64,000 nucleotides of DNA from Gymnopus androsaceus JB14. Its lineage: Eukaryota; Basidiomycota; Agaricomycetes; Agaricales; Omphalotaceae. Below are positions 11,596 through 22,953 of this stretch, one piece after another. Each line of letters begins with the position of its first letter. Position 1 is the stretch's first letter. The notes beneath the pieces are model-generated. The model had not been told where the DNA came from. It saw only the letters and a program-made list of their open reading frames with translations, and did no database searches. The translations under genes and the position numbers were made by a program. The stretch spans positions 558,001 to 622,000 of the forward strand of contig ML769383.1 in NCBI GenBank assembly GCA_009733575.1, given 5' to 3'.

Positions 11596-13279
11596 ATGCA
11601 AAGCACAGATTGTGACCATGTTGACGTCTTCCGACCCAAAGTCTATATTGAAAAGCGAAATCCTCATCGTGGACGACCATCGATGGACCATCCGGAGCTC
11701 TCGAAAGCTCGACAAGTTATTTTGGACGGGGAAAAAGACCTAAAACGCTACGCTGACGAAATACGTCGCTTTCGATCCGAAATATTGTTACTTGAACAGA
11801 AAAGCACTCAATTGGAGGAGTGTCTGGGTCATTATAGTTCTCTAGTTGCTCCGATTTGGATGATTCCCGATGATGTCCTGATTCTCATCTTCGAGTACCT
11901 CTGCGTTGAACACGCGAACTTGCAAAAAATCCAGGGCGATGCACCCTCAGTCCTACAGCTGAGTGCGGTTTGCTCCCATTGGCGATCTGTTCTGCAGTTT
12001 TCTCCGTCTCTTTGGACCGATATCGTCGTATCGTTCAACGCAGAAGGTATGCCACAGCTTGAAACCGTCCAGCTGTTCCTTGAACGGTCGAAGGAGAAGC
12101 TCTTAACCCTGGACATTGACATTGAACATGGAGATGATGCTATGCGGCTACAGGAGATCATCGGCTGTCCTGCTTTCCTAGCTATCGCAAGCCAAGCTCA
12201 TCGATGGGCGTCTCTTGAGCTCAGAGTACATAGGCCAGAGGATCTGTGCATTCTTCGAGCTCCCATCATTGCATCTTGTCCTGAATTACAAACCCTGGAG
12301 CTTGTACAGCTTTGCGGGGATGAGCAGGCTCAGACTGCGATCTTGGATTTCGTACCAATGCCGAAGCTCACAGACTTTCTCGGGGAGTATTTCGATCCCT
12401 TTCATCCAACTCACAACTTGCCCTGGCACCAACTCACGCGACTAGTGATTGATGCAACATACGACATTCCGCGCTTGGTCGAGCTTTGCGAGAACTTGCT
12501 TGATCTGAGTGTCCGGATGGATTCTTGTGACTGGGACTTTGATGATATGGTATATCAGCCTATGTTAACTGCACACCAAAATGTGCAATACCTCACTCTA
12601 CTCTTGTCGTCATCAGATCAAGAGGATCCAGTCCCTATAGAGAGACTTTTGGAAGCACTTTCACTGCCTCAGTTAACCCGGCTCGAGATTATCAATTACA
12701 CTGCACACATGGATGAACCGACTGTGTTTAATTGCAGCTCTGGCATGCTGAACAGTTTTATCAACAAGTGTTCATGCACTTTGGACCGTATCGCTTTCTA
12801 CCATATCTCCATTTCTGATATCGACCTCACCACATTCCTTCGTAATACCCCATCTCTCACCTCCATTTCAATTCAGGACCCCGAGAAGTTCCTCACATCA
12901 GTCTCTTTCCCACTGATCCACTGCTTTTATTAAAAGCCTTTGTGTCCCGAAACGCACGAATCCAGGCCACTCTTCAAATCCAATCCTACTACCAAACCTC
13001 CGAAGCCTTGACCTTGTCGTGCACAAAGAGTTTGACGAAAGAACATTTATAGAGATGATTAGTTCAAGGTGGAATGGGGGTGATGATTTCGTTGACCGAG
13101 ATGGGGTTGTCGCCTCTTTACGTCGCGTTAAAGTCCGGATTCAACTAGGTGAAGATGCGGAAAGGATGATCGATTGGAAAAAATTGGATCCTTTACACGA
13201 TATACACCAAGAGGGTCTTGCTCTGGAAATATTAGATGCAACAACTGATATAAGTCAAATTGTACATAGAGTGTATTAG
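11596..13279 (+). pseudogene. F-box/LRR protein, copy 1, single frameshift near the 3' end
   Basis: The open frame 11596-12933 has an N-terminal helical segment (KARQVILDGEKDLKRYADEIRRF...), then the F-box-like block IWMIPDDVLILIFEYLC and QLSAVCSHWRSVLQ, then leucine-rich repeats. This N-terminal coiled segment is missing from the other family members. One extra base near 12915 (expected CPLSTAF reading lost, premature TAA) separates it from the conserved tail (HKEFDERTFIEMISSRW, 13019-13279). F-box proteins recruit substrates to SCF ubiquitin ligases. The gene may be real with a consensus error, or recently broken. Confidence 0.7.
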
Positions 13280-13395
13280 TCTATCTTTTTTGGGGAACGA
13301 GCGCGACGCGATCAATACGATACCGGCGCTTAATGTACGCGTTTCTTGTTTCTTGCCTTCATCTCAAGTCACTTCATCTCTTTCCAACGCGTGCC

Positions 13396-14814
13396 ATGCG
13401 TTGCACAGCTCCGATTCGGTGGCTTCCGAATGAGATCTTTACTCTCATATTCGAATTAGTCTGCGTTGGACCGGCGAACTTGCAAAAAATTCAGGGCGAT
13501 GCACCCCCAGTCCTACAGTTGAGTGCGGTTTGCTCGCACTGGCGATCTGTTTTACAGTCTGCTCCTTCTTTTTGGACCGACATGGATGTATGGTTCGACG
13601 CAGAAGGAAATATTCCTCGGTTTGAAACCGTGCAGCTGTTTCTTGATCAATCAAAGGAGAAGCTCTTAACCCTGAGCATTCGCTTTGATCATGGAGGTGA
13701 TGCGATCCAGTTACAGAAGATCCTCGGCCATCCTGCTTTCCTAGCTATAGCAAGCCAAGCTCATCGATGGGAATTTCTTGAGCTCACAGGACAGTGGCCA
13801 GAAGATCTGTGCATTCTTCGAGCTCCCGTTATCTCATCTTGTCCGGAACTAGAAACCCTGCAGCTTTTCGAGTTCGATGAATGCAATGACGGGTTTTTTT
13901 TGGGCTTTGTATCGATGCCAAAGCTAACACACCTACCTGGAGAATACTTCCATCCCCTTCATCCAACTCAAGACATTCCATGGCACCAACTCACACGAGT
14001 AGGACTTGATGCAATGATGCATGACGTTCCGCGCTTGGTCGAGCTTTGTGGAAATTTACTCGAGCTAGACATCCATTTAGATCCCCACTGGGAGATCGAT
14101 ATACCGCATCTCCATACGTCAACTGCACACCAAAATCTGGAATGCCTATGCATAATGTTGGGGTCGTTGAATCCAGACGATCCAGAGACAGACACTTTGG
14201 AACAACTTCTGGCAACACTTTCATTCCCCAGTTTAACCGAGCTCGAGATTATCAATGATGACGAGCCGCCAGATCAAAAGCAGACAGTCGTCCGTTGTAG
14301 CTTTGGTATGCTGGACAATCTTATCAACGAATGTTCTTCCACCTTGGAAGAACTCACTCTCCACAACATCTCCATTTCGGATAGCGATCTCATTGCCTTA
14401 CTTCGTAACCTACCATCTCTCACATCCATCTCGATTCAGGACCCCCACATCGCCAGCGCTAGCACACCCGTAAACGTTATCTGCCCTCTATCGACCGCGT
14501 TCATCGAAAGCCTTCGTGTTAAGACAAATCCCGTGCTACTCCCAAACTTGGAACGCATCTCCCTTCTCATACGCAAGGAGTTTGATGAAAAGACTTTGGT
14601 TCGGATGATCAACTCGAGATGGAGTCTACATGAAGATTCAGATGACGAGGACGAGGACGAAGATGTTGAAATCAACTTTTTATATTTCGCTGCTGTTCGA
14701 ATTCAGTTGCCGGGAGTAGATTTGGAAAAGTTGGGTCCTTTGAAGGCGATGAAAGAAGAGGGCTTGGAGATATCAGTCAAGACTGGAATGGTGGATGTCG
14801 TGGATTTTATTTGA
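13396..14814 (+). CDS. F-box/LRR protein, copy 2 (intact, 472 aa)
   Basis: A single exon. An upstream ATG at 13333 would add 21 residues, but the ATG at 13396 gives exactly 472 aa, the same as paralogues at 19483 and 25957, and matches their MxxTAPIRWLPNEI start. The F-box (RWLPNEIFTLIFELVC... VCSHWRSVLQSAPSFW) is at residues 5-75, followed by LRR-like segments. An acidic run (DSDDEDEDEDVE) lies near residue 415. The ending is GMVDVVDFI. Presumed SCF substrate receptor; the target is unknown. Confidence 0.85.
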   Translation: MRCTAPIRWLPNEIFTLIFELVCVGPANLQKIQGDAPPVLQLSAVCSHWRSVLQSAPSFWTDMDVWFDAEGNIPRFETVQLFLDQSKEKLLTLSIRFDHGGDAIQLQKILGHPAFLAIASQAHRWEFLELTGQWPEDLCILRAPVISSCPELETLQLFEFDECNDGFFLGFVSMPKLTHLPGEYFHPLHPTQDIPWHQLTRVGLDAMMHDVPRLVELCGNLLELDIHLDPHWEIDIPHLHTSTAHQNLECLCIMLGSLNPDDPETDTLEQLLATLSFPSLTELEIINDDEPPDQKQTVVRCSFGMLDNLINECSSTLEELTLHNISISDSDLIALLRNLPSLTSISIQDPHIASASTPVNVICPLSTAFIESLRVKTNPVLLPNLERISLLIRKEFDEKTLVRMINSRWSLHEDSDDEDEDEDVEINFLYFAAVRIQLPGVDLEKLGPLKAMKEEGLEISVKTGMVDVVDFI

Positions 14815-14904
14815 ATAACTGATTGGACTTTGGTAGCGTACTGTTCACTCTTAACAGAATACGAAACAGTTGAGTTGAAATATCACCGATGCAAACAAGT
14901 ACAT

Positions 14905-15480
14905 AATTACAACAGGGTACGACATCCTGAACCAAGCGGAAGGTGTCGGAGCCCGGTTTCGGGACAAGCCCCAAAGGAGACATACGGTACGGGCCAATGA
15001 TTGACTCCAGTTCCTGTGAGGAGTAGCGTTTTGAGTAGTGGCCAGCTGCCTGCTCCTGAGAAATGTAGGAAGATATAAAGTCGGGGTTTAGGGAGGAGGA
15101 TTTGTGATTTTCGGAATTGAGAGGGAACCTCTCACGCCAACGTCAAAACCATTCTTAACACCTTCCACAATGTGAGACCAGTCTTCGAACAGACCATACT
15201 CACGCAGGACTTCCGCTAGACGCTCAGCGACTAGCGGTGTATTCACTTTGCGTGGATCAATGCAGGTGGGGGCAGCCCAGGGTGCCGTGTCTACTTGCTC
15301 CGCACAAGGAACACTCATGGACGTGGAAGCAGGCAGAGCCTCGGGAGCAGGTAAAAGGATCGGGGTTTCCTGTTCGCTGTGAGGATACTGTTTGGATGCT
15401 TGGCATCGTTAGCGAGTTTGGCGCAGGGCTTTCCTTCTCAGTGGAGCAACCAGCTGCTCCGCACCGAAAGAACAGGTAGA
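14905..15480 (-). mobile_element. DIRS-like retroelement remnant (reverse-transcriptase N-terminal region)
   Basis: Minus-strand reading gives VAERLAEVLREYG, LFEDWSHIVEGVKNGFDVGV and, after a 1-nt shift near 15095, SYISQEQAAGHYSKRYSS, IGPYRMSPLGLVPKPGS and FRLVQDVVP. This is the region leading into the reverse-transcriptase fingers in basidiomycete tyrosine-recombinase retroelements. It is cut before the catalytic motifs. The left end abuts ATTACAAC, where the 3' flank shared with F-box copies at 19 and 20.9 kb stops, so it marks an insertion into that flank. Upstream sequence to about 15843 may be its gag-like part. Confidence 0.6.
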
Positions 15481-15763
15481 AAGATCTGGCATAAGGAGTG
15501 AAACGGTTGTTGCGACCTTTGCTAGAACTAGGTGTGAGGAGGTCCGTTGTGAGGACTGAGGTACAGTGCTTCCGGCCATAAAGTCGACGCGAGGATTAGA
15601 CGGTGGATAGGGTACAATTATATAGAGTATATTGTACGACGCAAAAAGACAGAGAAGCTCAATGAACGAGGATTTGCAGCGATGACGATGGGTGCGGAAG
15701 CAAAGATGTGAGTCCCGCACTTTCGCTGCGCTCGCTGGACGTTGATGCCGTTTGCTTGATCCC

Positions 15764-17561
15764 ATGGCCACCTGGGGCAGTCTGCTCGAATTTTGTCCAT
15801 CTAATGCTCCCACTCTACAATACAAACCAGCCAGAGCTTCCACATTGTCCTACTCAGCAATTGATGCTCCCGGAGAAGCCCAGTTTCTTCGCCAGAGCAA
15901 CGCAGACTCTTTGGAGCAAGATTTTGTCTCCCGCATCATCTCTGCTTTCAGGGAAGAGTTGTCTCAGCGTGGCCTCTTAGATTCTTCTCTTCCAGAAGCT
16001 GTACTAAATGCCATGGGAATACTGGACAACACTATTGGAACGGCTGTGCTCAGAACGGAAGAGGAGACTTGGATCATGTTGGGGTACTGGGTAGCTGCCG
16101 TCAGGGCTATCCTCCGAGCGATGCTGAACAGAGATGACGAGGTTTTGCACCAATCCACACCAAAAAATGTATTTTCTCAAATCGGGGATTGTGATCTCAC
16201 CATCGTTAAGAAAGGTCAGGAAGATCCACTCAAAAGCATAAGCATCCAGTGCAGAATACCAGCAGCACTTGCTACCCATTCTGAAGAACTTGCTCAACCC
16301 CACACGTTTAAGCCAGAGATGCAGACAAATGGCCGAGCAATGCTGGTCAAGGTACAGTGATACTCAACTTTCCCTGTTTCTCATACTTATTCGTCACACG
16401 AAAGCTTGATCTTCAAGTAGAACACAATTCACCAGCCCATGTAGGAATTATATTCGATGGCCTTCGTGCTACCTTTGTCGAACATTGTCTGTATCTTGAT
16501 CATCTATTCATGTCCCGAATGAACTCATTTTGTTACAGTGATTTTGGACCCCGTCACACAGCATAGAGCAGCTGTTGTCTCAAAATGCCACGGCGTTGTG
16601 CCATCAACATCTCCACCTCCTTTCCCTCAATTCCCTGCATACTCTTCAGGCCGCAATAATATTCCGTTCCTTGCCATTTTAGTCTTCCTTCTTCTCCCCA
16701 GAACAATTGCTCATGCACTACTACCATCGTGAACCCCATACAATCAACAAATCTGTGCAAACCACCGCCGCTCAAATTTTTCCAAGGTCCATCCGAGCCA
16801 GAAGTCAGGGATGATAGTGACGGGGAAGAAGAAGACGGGGAAGAAGACGAGGAAGAAGATGGTTCAAAATATGTATGTTTGATTTGATCCATGAGATATA
16901 TAAATACTTACTGCCATTTCAGAATCTCATTACTCGTTCATGGAGTGGTTCATTGGCTGAGTCATCCAATAGTTCTGGTTCAGACTGTGAAGGCACCACC
17001 GATATGTTGTTAACTGGAGGGATGTACGCTTTCACTTATGAAGGATTTTTCGGCCTCGCTCGCATTCCTGTTATATTCAAATTTTATCGAAAAGATTACT
17101 TGGCACGCAGACTATCTCGAGTCGAAGCTCGTACGTATAGTCTTCTTTCCAGAGTTTGTCCAGAGATTATTCCCCAATTCCATGGACGTTTCTGGCTGGA
17201 GGATGACACATCTGTTCTTGTTTTGGAGAATGCTGGCAAGTCACTCACAGGAGATATGTGGGGGGATGTTGACCTCGCTTACCATGAACGGTATGTGCTT
17301 TCAATCTACATCTAATCTCGGAAACTCATCATTTTTAGTGTCAGTATCTATGGAATTCTCAAGACTTTGCATGAACAAGGGCTCGAGCATGGTGACTTTG
17401 AACCTCGAAATGTCCTTCGACGTACAAATAGTACCTTCTGTGTTATCGATTTCCAGTTTGCGGTGATGGATCATGTTTGCCCTGGGGAACACTTCTGCGA
17501 TGAACTCAGTGAGACCCGATGGATTTTGAAGATAGGCGGTGATGACGAGGATGTTCAGTGA
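15764..17561 (+). CDS. protein-kinase-like protein of the agaricomycete type
   Basis: A multi-exon gene. Exon 1 (15764 to about 16351) encodes an alpha-helical N-terminal region. Middle exons (about 16410-16860) lead to a very acidic run (DDSDGEEEDGEEDEEED). The kinase-like part starts near 16922: a possible lysine in VIFKFYRKDY, then EIIPQFHGRFW, VLVLENAGKSL, a catalytic loop HGDFEPRN and VIDFQFAV in place of DFG. It ends GGDDEDVQ. The introns at about 16875-16921 and 17290-17339 are canonical; those between 16350 and 16720 are uncertain. The loop keeps the aspartate and asparagine, but DFQ replaces DFG and the domain is short, so activity is doubtful. Confidence 0.65.
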
Positions 17562-17729
17562 ACTACTTTGTATTTTACTTATTGGCTGTTCAATTCCCTG
17601 GAGTCAGCGGGTATGTAGTAGCTGCTTTCGTCGGTTTCTTTCTGCCTCCATCTGCAGTTCGAGTTGCCTTCAAAGAAATACAGGTCAAGTTCAGATTTGA
17701 GTGAAAAACAGAAGCTAAACTGACTTCGA

Positions 17730-18057
17730 CTTCGCGATTAGCAGGTTGGAATTTCAAATCTTGTATACACACGCCCAGATGAGGTTTCACTTGATGACTG
17801 GAAATATGGACCGCGAGAGATGAAGAGCTGCGACGACGTCGAGAAGAACCGAGCGCATGAGAACGATACCGGCTGCTTCGATCGCCACTAACGTTCCAGA
17901 GGACAAAGCAATTCCAACTGTTGCAGCGACAAGAGCAGGAGAGTCGTTAATGCCATCTCCCGCCTATAATATTATCAATATCATACAAACAAACGGTGGA
18001 ACGTTAGGCTTACCATTGCAACGCCCTCTCCGTACTTTCTTCTGAACTCAGTGGAGT
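17730..18057 (-). pseudogene. fragment of a copper-transporting P1B-type ATPase
   Basis: Minus-strand reading gives FRRKYGEGVAM, a 50-bp intron (GTAAGC...TATAG), then [36 protein letters not shown] and [13 protein letters not shown]. This is the hinge region and the stretch before the last two membrane helices of Ccc2/ATP7-type copper pumps. The next codon after VIK is TGA where the following reading (NLIWACVYKI) expects tryptophan, so it is dead. The rest of the ATPase is absent. It is joined directly to a truncated F-box copy. Confidence 0.8.
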
Positions 18058-18060
18058 CAT

Positions 18061-18896
18061 GGTAGACCAGACACATTCGGGTCCAAAAATCCAAGACTTG
18101 CCCTGGTTCCAGTTCAGGCTCCTAGTGCTCAATGCAACACACGACGTTCCGCGCTTGGTCGAAATTTGCGAAAATTTACTTTTTCTGATCGTCCACATTG
18201 ATCCTCATTGGGAGATCAATGCATCGTATCTCCCTATGTCGACTGCACACCAAAATCCAGAATGCCTATGCATAATGTTGGGGAACACTTTCATTCCTTT
18301 AATTTCCCCAGCTTAACCGAGCTCGAGATTATCAATGATGACGAGTCGCCAGATCAAAAGCAGATAGCAGTCGTCCATTGTAGCTTTGGTATGCTGGACA
18401 ATTTTATCAACAAATGTTCATCCACCTTGGAAGAACTCACTCTTCACAACATCTCCATTTCGGATAGCGATCTCATTGCCTTAATTCGTAACCTACCATC
18501 TCTCACATCCATCTCGATTCAGGACACCCACATCACCAGCGCTAGCACACCCGTAAATGTTATTTGTTCTCTATCGACCGCGTTCATCGAAAGTCTTCGT
18601 GTTAGGACAAATCCCGTACTACTTCCAAACTTGGAACGCATCTCCCTCGTCATATGCAGGAGTTTGATGAAAGGAGTTTGGTAGATATGATCAGGTCGAG
18701 ATGGAGTCTACATGACGATTCAGATAATGAGGACGAGGACGAAGATGTTGAAATCGGCTTTTTCTATTTCGCTGCGGCTCGAATTCAGTTGCCGGTCGTA
18801 GATTTGGAAAAGTTGGGTCCTTTGAAGGCGATGAAAGAAGATGGCTTGAAGATATCAGTCAAGACTGGAATGCTGGATGTCGTGGATTTTATTTGA
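18061..18896 (+). pseudogene. F-box/LRR protein fragment, 5'-truncated and frameshifted
   Basis: This matches roughly residues 195-472 of the family: DLPWFQFRLLVLNATHDVPR, HIDPHWEI, the LTELEIINDDE block, the acidic run DNEDEDEDVE and the end MLDVVDFI. It lacks the F-box and carries at least two frame changes (near 18250-18300 and 18655). The left edge abuts the copper-ATPase fragment. It is a relic of the local expansion. Confidence 0.8.
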
Positions 18897-19090
18897 CTAA
18901 CTGATTGGACTGTGGTAGCGTCGAGGTAGCGTCCCGAAGTAATAATCCTGGGATTAGAACTAATGTGAAGAAGCTTGGCAGAATACGAAACTATTGGAGT
19001 TGAAATATCACCGATGCAAATAATTGAAGATTGAGCTAAAACACTAGATCACTAGAAATCAACTGCATAATTACAACGAGGAACGAACAC

Positions 19091-19345
19091 CACTCCAGAC
19101 AAGACCTTGTCGTGCGCAAAGAATTTGACGAAATAGCGTTTGTGAAGATGATTAGCTCAAGTGGAAATGAGGGTGTCATGATTGACCGAGATGGTGCTGT
19201 CGCCTCTTTGCGTATCCAGATTCGACTAGTCGGAATGCGGACTCGATGGATTGGAAAAAGCTGGACAAGTTGGGACATTTGTGGCAGATACACAAAGAAA
19301 GTTTGGCCCTGCAAATGTACCTTCACAACTAGGGAGATAAGTTAA
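19091..19345 (+). pseudogene. F-box/LRR 3'-end fragment
   Basis: Reading VRKEFDEIAFVKMISS and IDRDGAVASLRIQIRL matches the tail of F-box copy 1 (13019-13279, HKEFDERTF..., DRDGVVASLRRV) rather than the 472-aa copies. So at least two subfamilies were shuffled here. No start, no F-box, and the frame decays after the match. Confidence 0.65.
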
Positions 19346-19482
19346 CAATGTAGAGTGTATTAAGTAGTCTACCTGCGTTCGCTTTGTGGTTGGTAACGCG
19401 AAGTAAAAATGGGTATCGGCGCTTAAATATCTAGCGCGCGCGTTTCTTGTTTCTTGCCACCCTATTTTTCTCGACGCGTACG

Positions 19483-20901
19483 ATGAACTGCACAGCTCCG
19501 ATTCGGTGGCTTCCAAACGAGATCTTGACTCTCATCTTCGAACACATCTGCGTCGGACCGGCGACCGTACAAAAAATTCTGGGCGATGCACCCCCAGTCC
19601 TACAGTTGAGTGCGGTTTGCTCGCACTGGCGATCTGTTTTACAGTCTGCTCCTTCTCTTTGGACCGACATAATGTTATGGTTCGACGCAGACGGTAATAT
19701 TCCTCGATTTGAAACCGTACGGTTGTTTCTTGAACAATCGAAGGAGAAGCTCTTAACCCTGAGCATTCACTTTGATCATGGAGGTGCGATCCAGTTACAG
19801 AAGATCCTCGACCATCCTGCTTTCCTAGCTATAGCAAGCCATGCTCATCGATGGGAGTTTCTTGAGCTCACAGGACAGTGGCCAGAAGATCTGTGTATTC
19901 TTCGAGCTCCTGTTATCTCATCTTGTCCGGAACTAGAAACCCTGAAGCTTTTCGAGTTCGATGAATGTGATTATGGGTTTGTTTTAGGCTTCGTACCGAT
20001 GCCAAAACTAACACACCTGCATGGAGCAGATTTCTCTCCACTTCATCCAACTCATAGCTTTCCATGGCACCAACTCACACGGCTAGGACTTGATGCAATA
20101 ATGCACAGCGTTCCGCGCTTGGTCGAGCTTTGTGAAAATCTGCTTGATCTAGACATCCATGTAGATCCTCGCTGGGAGATCCATGTACCGCATCTCCATA
20201 TATCAACTACACACCCAAATCTGAAATGCTTATGCATAAAGTTGCGATCATCGGACCCAGACGATCCAGAGACACAGATTTTAGGACAACTTCTGGCAGC
20301 ACTTTCATTCCCCAGCTTAACCGAGCTCGAGATTATCAACGACAGTCACGAGTCGCCAAATGAAAAGCAAGCAGTCGTCCATTGTAGCTTTGATATGCTG
20401 GAAATTTTTATCAACAAATGTTCATCCACCTTGGAAGAACTTGCTCTCCACGACGTCTCCATTTCGGATAGCGATCTCACTGCCTTACTTCGTAACCTAC
20501 CATCTCTCACATCCATCTCGATCCAGGACCCCCACACCACCAGCGCTGGCACACCCATAGACGTTATTTGCCCTCTATCGACCGCGTTCATTAACAGTCT
20601 TCGTGTTAAGACAAATCCCGTACTACTCCCAAACTTGGAACGCATCTCCCTCGTCATACGCAAGGAGTTTGATGAAAGGACTTTGATTCGGATGATCAAC
20701 TCGAGATGGAGTATACATGACGATTCAGATGACGAGGACGAGGACGAAGATGTTGAAATCAACTTTCTATATTTCGCTGCGGTTCGAATTCAGTTGCCGG
20801 GCGTAGATTTGGAAAAGTTGCGTCCTTTGAAGGCGATGAAAGAAGAGGGCTTGGAGATATCAGTCAAGACTGGAATGCTGGATGTCGTAGATTTTATTTG
20901 A
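19483..20901 (+). CDS. F-box/LRR protein, copy 3 (intact, 472 aa)
   Basis: A single exon. The first true ATG is 19483 (MNCTAPIRWLPNEIL); the codons upstream in frame are open but have no ATG. The F-box block RWLPNEILTLIFEHIC ... VCSHWRSVLQSAPSLW is followed by LRR-like repeats, an acidic DSDDEDEDEDVE run and the terminal MLDVVDFI. It is the closest relative of the copy at 13396. Converges on SNX3. Likely an SCF adaptor with unknown target. Confidence 0.85.
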   Translation: MNCTAPIRWLPNEILTLIFEHICVGPATVQKILGDAPPVLQLSAVCSHWRSVLQSAPSLWTDIMLWFDADGNIPRFETVRLFLEQSKEKLLTLSIHFDHGGAIQLQKILDHPAFLAIASHAHRWEFLELTGQWPEDLCILRAPVISSCPELETLKLFEFDECDYGFVLGFVPMPKLTHLHGADFSPLHPTHSFPWHQLTRLGLDAIMHSVPRLVELCENLLDLDIHVDPRWEIHVPHLHISTTHPNLKCLCIKLRSSDPDDPETQILGQLLAALSFPSLTELEIINDSHESPNEKQAVVHCSFDMLEIFINKCSSTLEELALHDVSISDSDLTALLRNLPSLTSISIQDPHTTSAGTPIDVICPLSTAFINSLRVKTNPVLLPNLERISLVIRKEFDERTLIRMINSRWSIHDDSDDEDEDEDVEINFLYFAAVRIQLPGVDLEKLRPLKAMKEEGLEISVKTGMLDVVDFI

Positions 20902-21211
20902 CTAAATGATTAGGCTTTGGTTCGGGATCAGTGAAGAAAACTATTCACTCTTGGCAGAATGCGAAACTATTGAAATATCACCGATGCAAATAAAGATTGA
21001 GCTAACACACTAGAAATCAAGTACATAATTACAACAAGCAAAAAGTGAGGAAGGAGCACTCCAGAAAAAAGGGGCGAAAAATTAAACTTGGCAGGGTCGT
21101 GCAGCGAGGAAGAAGAGTGTTAGTCTGTGTGAGGATAAGATTCGTCTATCCATCCATCCATATATCCAACCACCAATCCATTTGCGTTATATTTCAGTCA
21201 TTCCATTCCCT

Positions 21212-22081
21212 TCACAGCCATTGCTGCTTGTCCCAAGCAGGATCCTGAAGGAATGCACACAGCACTTTACTTCCGGTCTATGGAAAGGGTACATTAACAT
21301 CGCTGGGCATGATCCGATAGGCAAGATTAAAACGCACCTGTAGTAACGGATGTCCCGCAACAATGCTCAAAAATCTTTCCAGACCTTCCCTCCGGCTCTC
21401 AATAACCTCGTCCGAGAAACGGTTGGTGAAAACCTTGCCAGGAAGAGGAGGGATGTTTACTCTGGTCGATTCACGTTCGAGGATGTCTCCTGCCAAGAGT
21501 ATAAAGCTTTAGTAGCTTAACATTGAGGGAAAGAGGAGAACAACATACGGAAAGCTTCAAAGTCAGAGTAACGACGTCGGACAAGAGAATGCCGTAGTTT
21601 GAATGCGGGGATGTTGGTCTAGAGGACGGGAATGGGAATTGTAGTCGTACGAGGAGCAATGCAGAGACGAACCTTGCACACAATCTCATAATCTGTATAC
21701 ATCTTTCGTCCGAAACCTGCAAGAATGATATGTATGAGCAATCGTATCGTTCTTCTGTGGTTCGTTCTGCGGGTCGCAACGAAGGTAAGGGACTCGGAAC
21801 TTACCATGTGTCTGAGGATTCCTCACTTCAATCTCTAGAAAACTCTCTGGAACACTGTACATTTCTTCAATCTGATCATACACAAAGGAGACAGAGATTT
21901 ATTTCAGTCAGTGAAACGTACAGTAAATAACTGAGGAATAAGAAACAACCTCTGTGGAGATAACAGGGCACACGAGAAGAAGAAACAAAATAATCTCAAG
22001 AAACTCACAGTTTGCTCTCGGCCAGTCAACCTTGCATCCTCAAAGGTACTTGCGCGGGCAAATGGAGATACTGTGGTCATT
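21212..22081 (-). CDS. SNX3: sorting nexin 3 / Grd19 (PX domain), one frame break in exon 1
   Basis: Six exons (22009-22081, 21805-21871, 21673-21716, 21549-21618, 21338-21489, 21212-21277) give the full SNX3 order: SPFAR...[91 protein letters not shown] and the end [13 protein letters not shown]. The PX domain binds PI3P on endosomes, and SNX3 recycles cargo with retromer. The exons sum to one base too many: exon 1 reads GGCCCGAGAGCAAACT where GREQT needs GGCCGAGAGCAAACT. This is probably a consensus error in an essential-type gene, or else a null allele. Confidence 0.9.
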
Positions 22082-22953
22082 TTTGTTACAGAGAGGAAAA
22101 AGAACTTTGGTAGTGGAGGTTATTGGGAAAGAAGTTCGAGCTGATTGCGGCGGTGCAAGTCAGTCATCTCCAACTCTATGGGCGCGATATAATACTTGGT
22201 CTAGAACGAAACTTCTCCTAATTCCGAGACTCAGTTATCTGTGAAATTCCTGTACTAACTGGTTCCAGAGAACCTCGGGATGTTTATAGCTGCACTGGGT
22301 AAGTATCATTTGTCTTGCTGTTCGAATCAGAACCAATACTTACACTTTCGTTACTTTACAAGTATTAGAAATGCATAGGCTTGCCGCCAAACTAGCCTAG
22401 CCTCTAGAACGCACCGAGGAAAACGGGCACGGCGATCTCGAGGACTTCCAGTAATGGGGATGAGGTTGCTTGAAAGAGTATGTCATTGAAGCTGGTTGCT
22501 ACCTACATAGGAATATTCGCCTACAGACGGCAATACAAGAGACGGTTCTGGGTACGTCCATGATGTTTTTGATACTGGAATTCTTTAGCTCACAGATATG
22601 TACACATGAGTCCAAATATCACTGAGTTTGACGGAAGATAAAGCTGTTTCAGTCCATCCCAAGCAGAACCTTCCTCGATTATTGCTATTCTCGACATTAT
22701 GCTGGAATTTATGTACATATTCCATTCATTCCATTAGAATCTAAAGAGCACCAGCCCATCCACCGCCATTCCGCATGTGCGCGTTATCGTTATTGGGCGC
22801 TTATTTAAGAACAATGACCGAACCTTATTCTTTCATTCTTTCTCTCTCAATCTCCCATCTAACACTCTCCTACAGCTCTCTATCTCTTTCTGCGAGCAGA
22901 TATACCAAACAATCGATCCCCGAACTCATCATCGGATTGTTTTTACCGTCAAA
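22082..22953. other. divergent spacer between SNX3 and the farnesyltransferase gene
   Basis: No convincing coding exon or repeat is visible. The last 150 bp before 22954 are pyrimidine-rich (TCTTTCTCTC-type tracts), as is common just upstream of basidiomycete start codons. Promoters of both flanking genes must lie here. Confidence 0.5.

Noticed and set aside
22777..22953. 59-residue N-terminal extension of the farnesyltransferase beta subunit
   Set aside because: The extension is rich in Ser/Leu from pyrimidine tracts, and farnesyltransferase homology begins after the ATG at 22954, which has a better start context.
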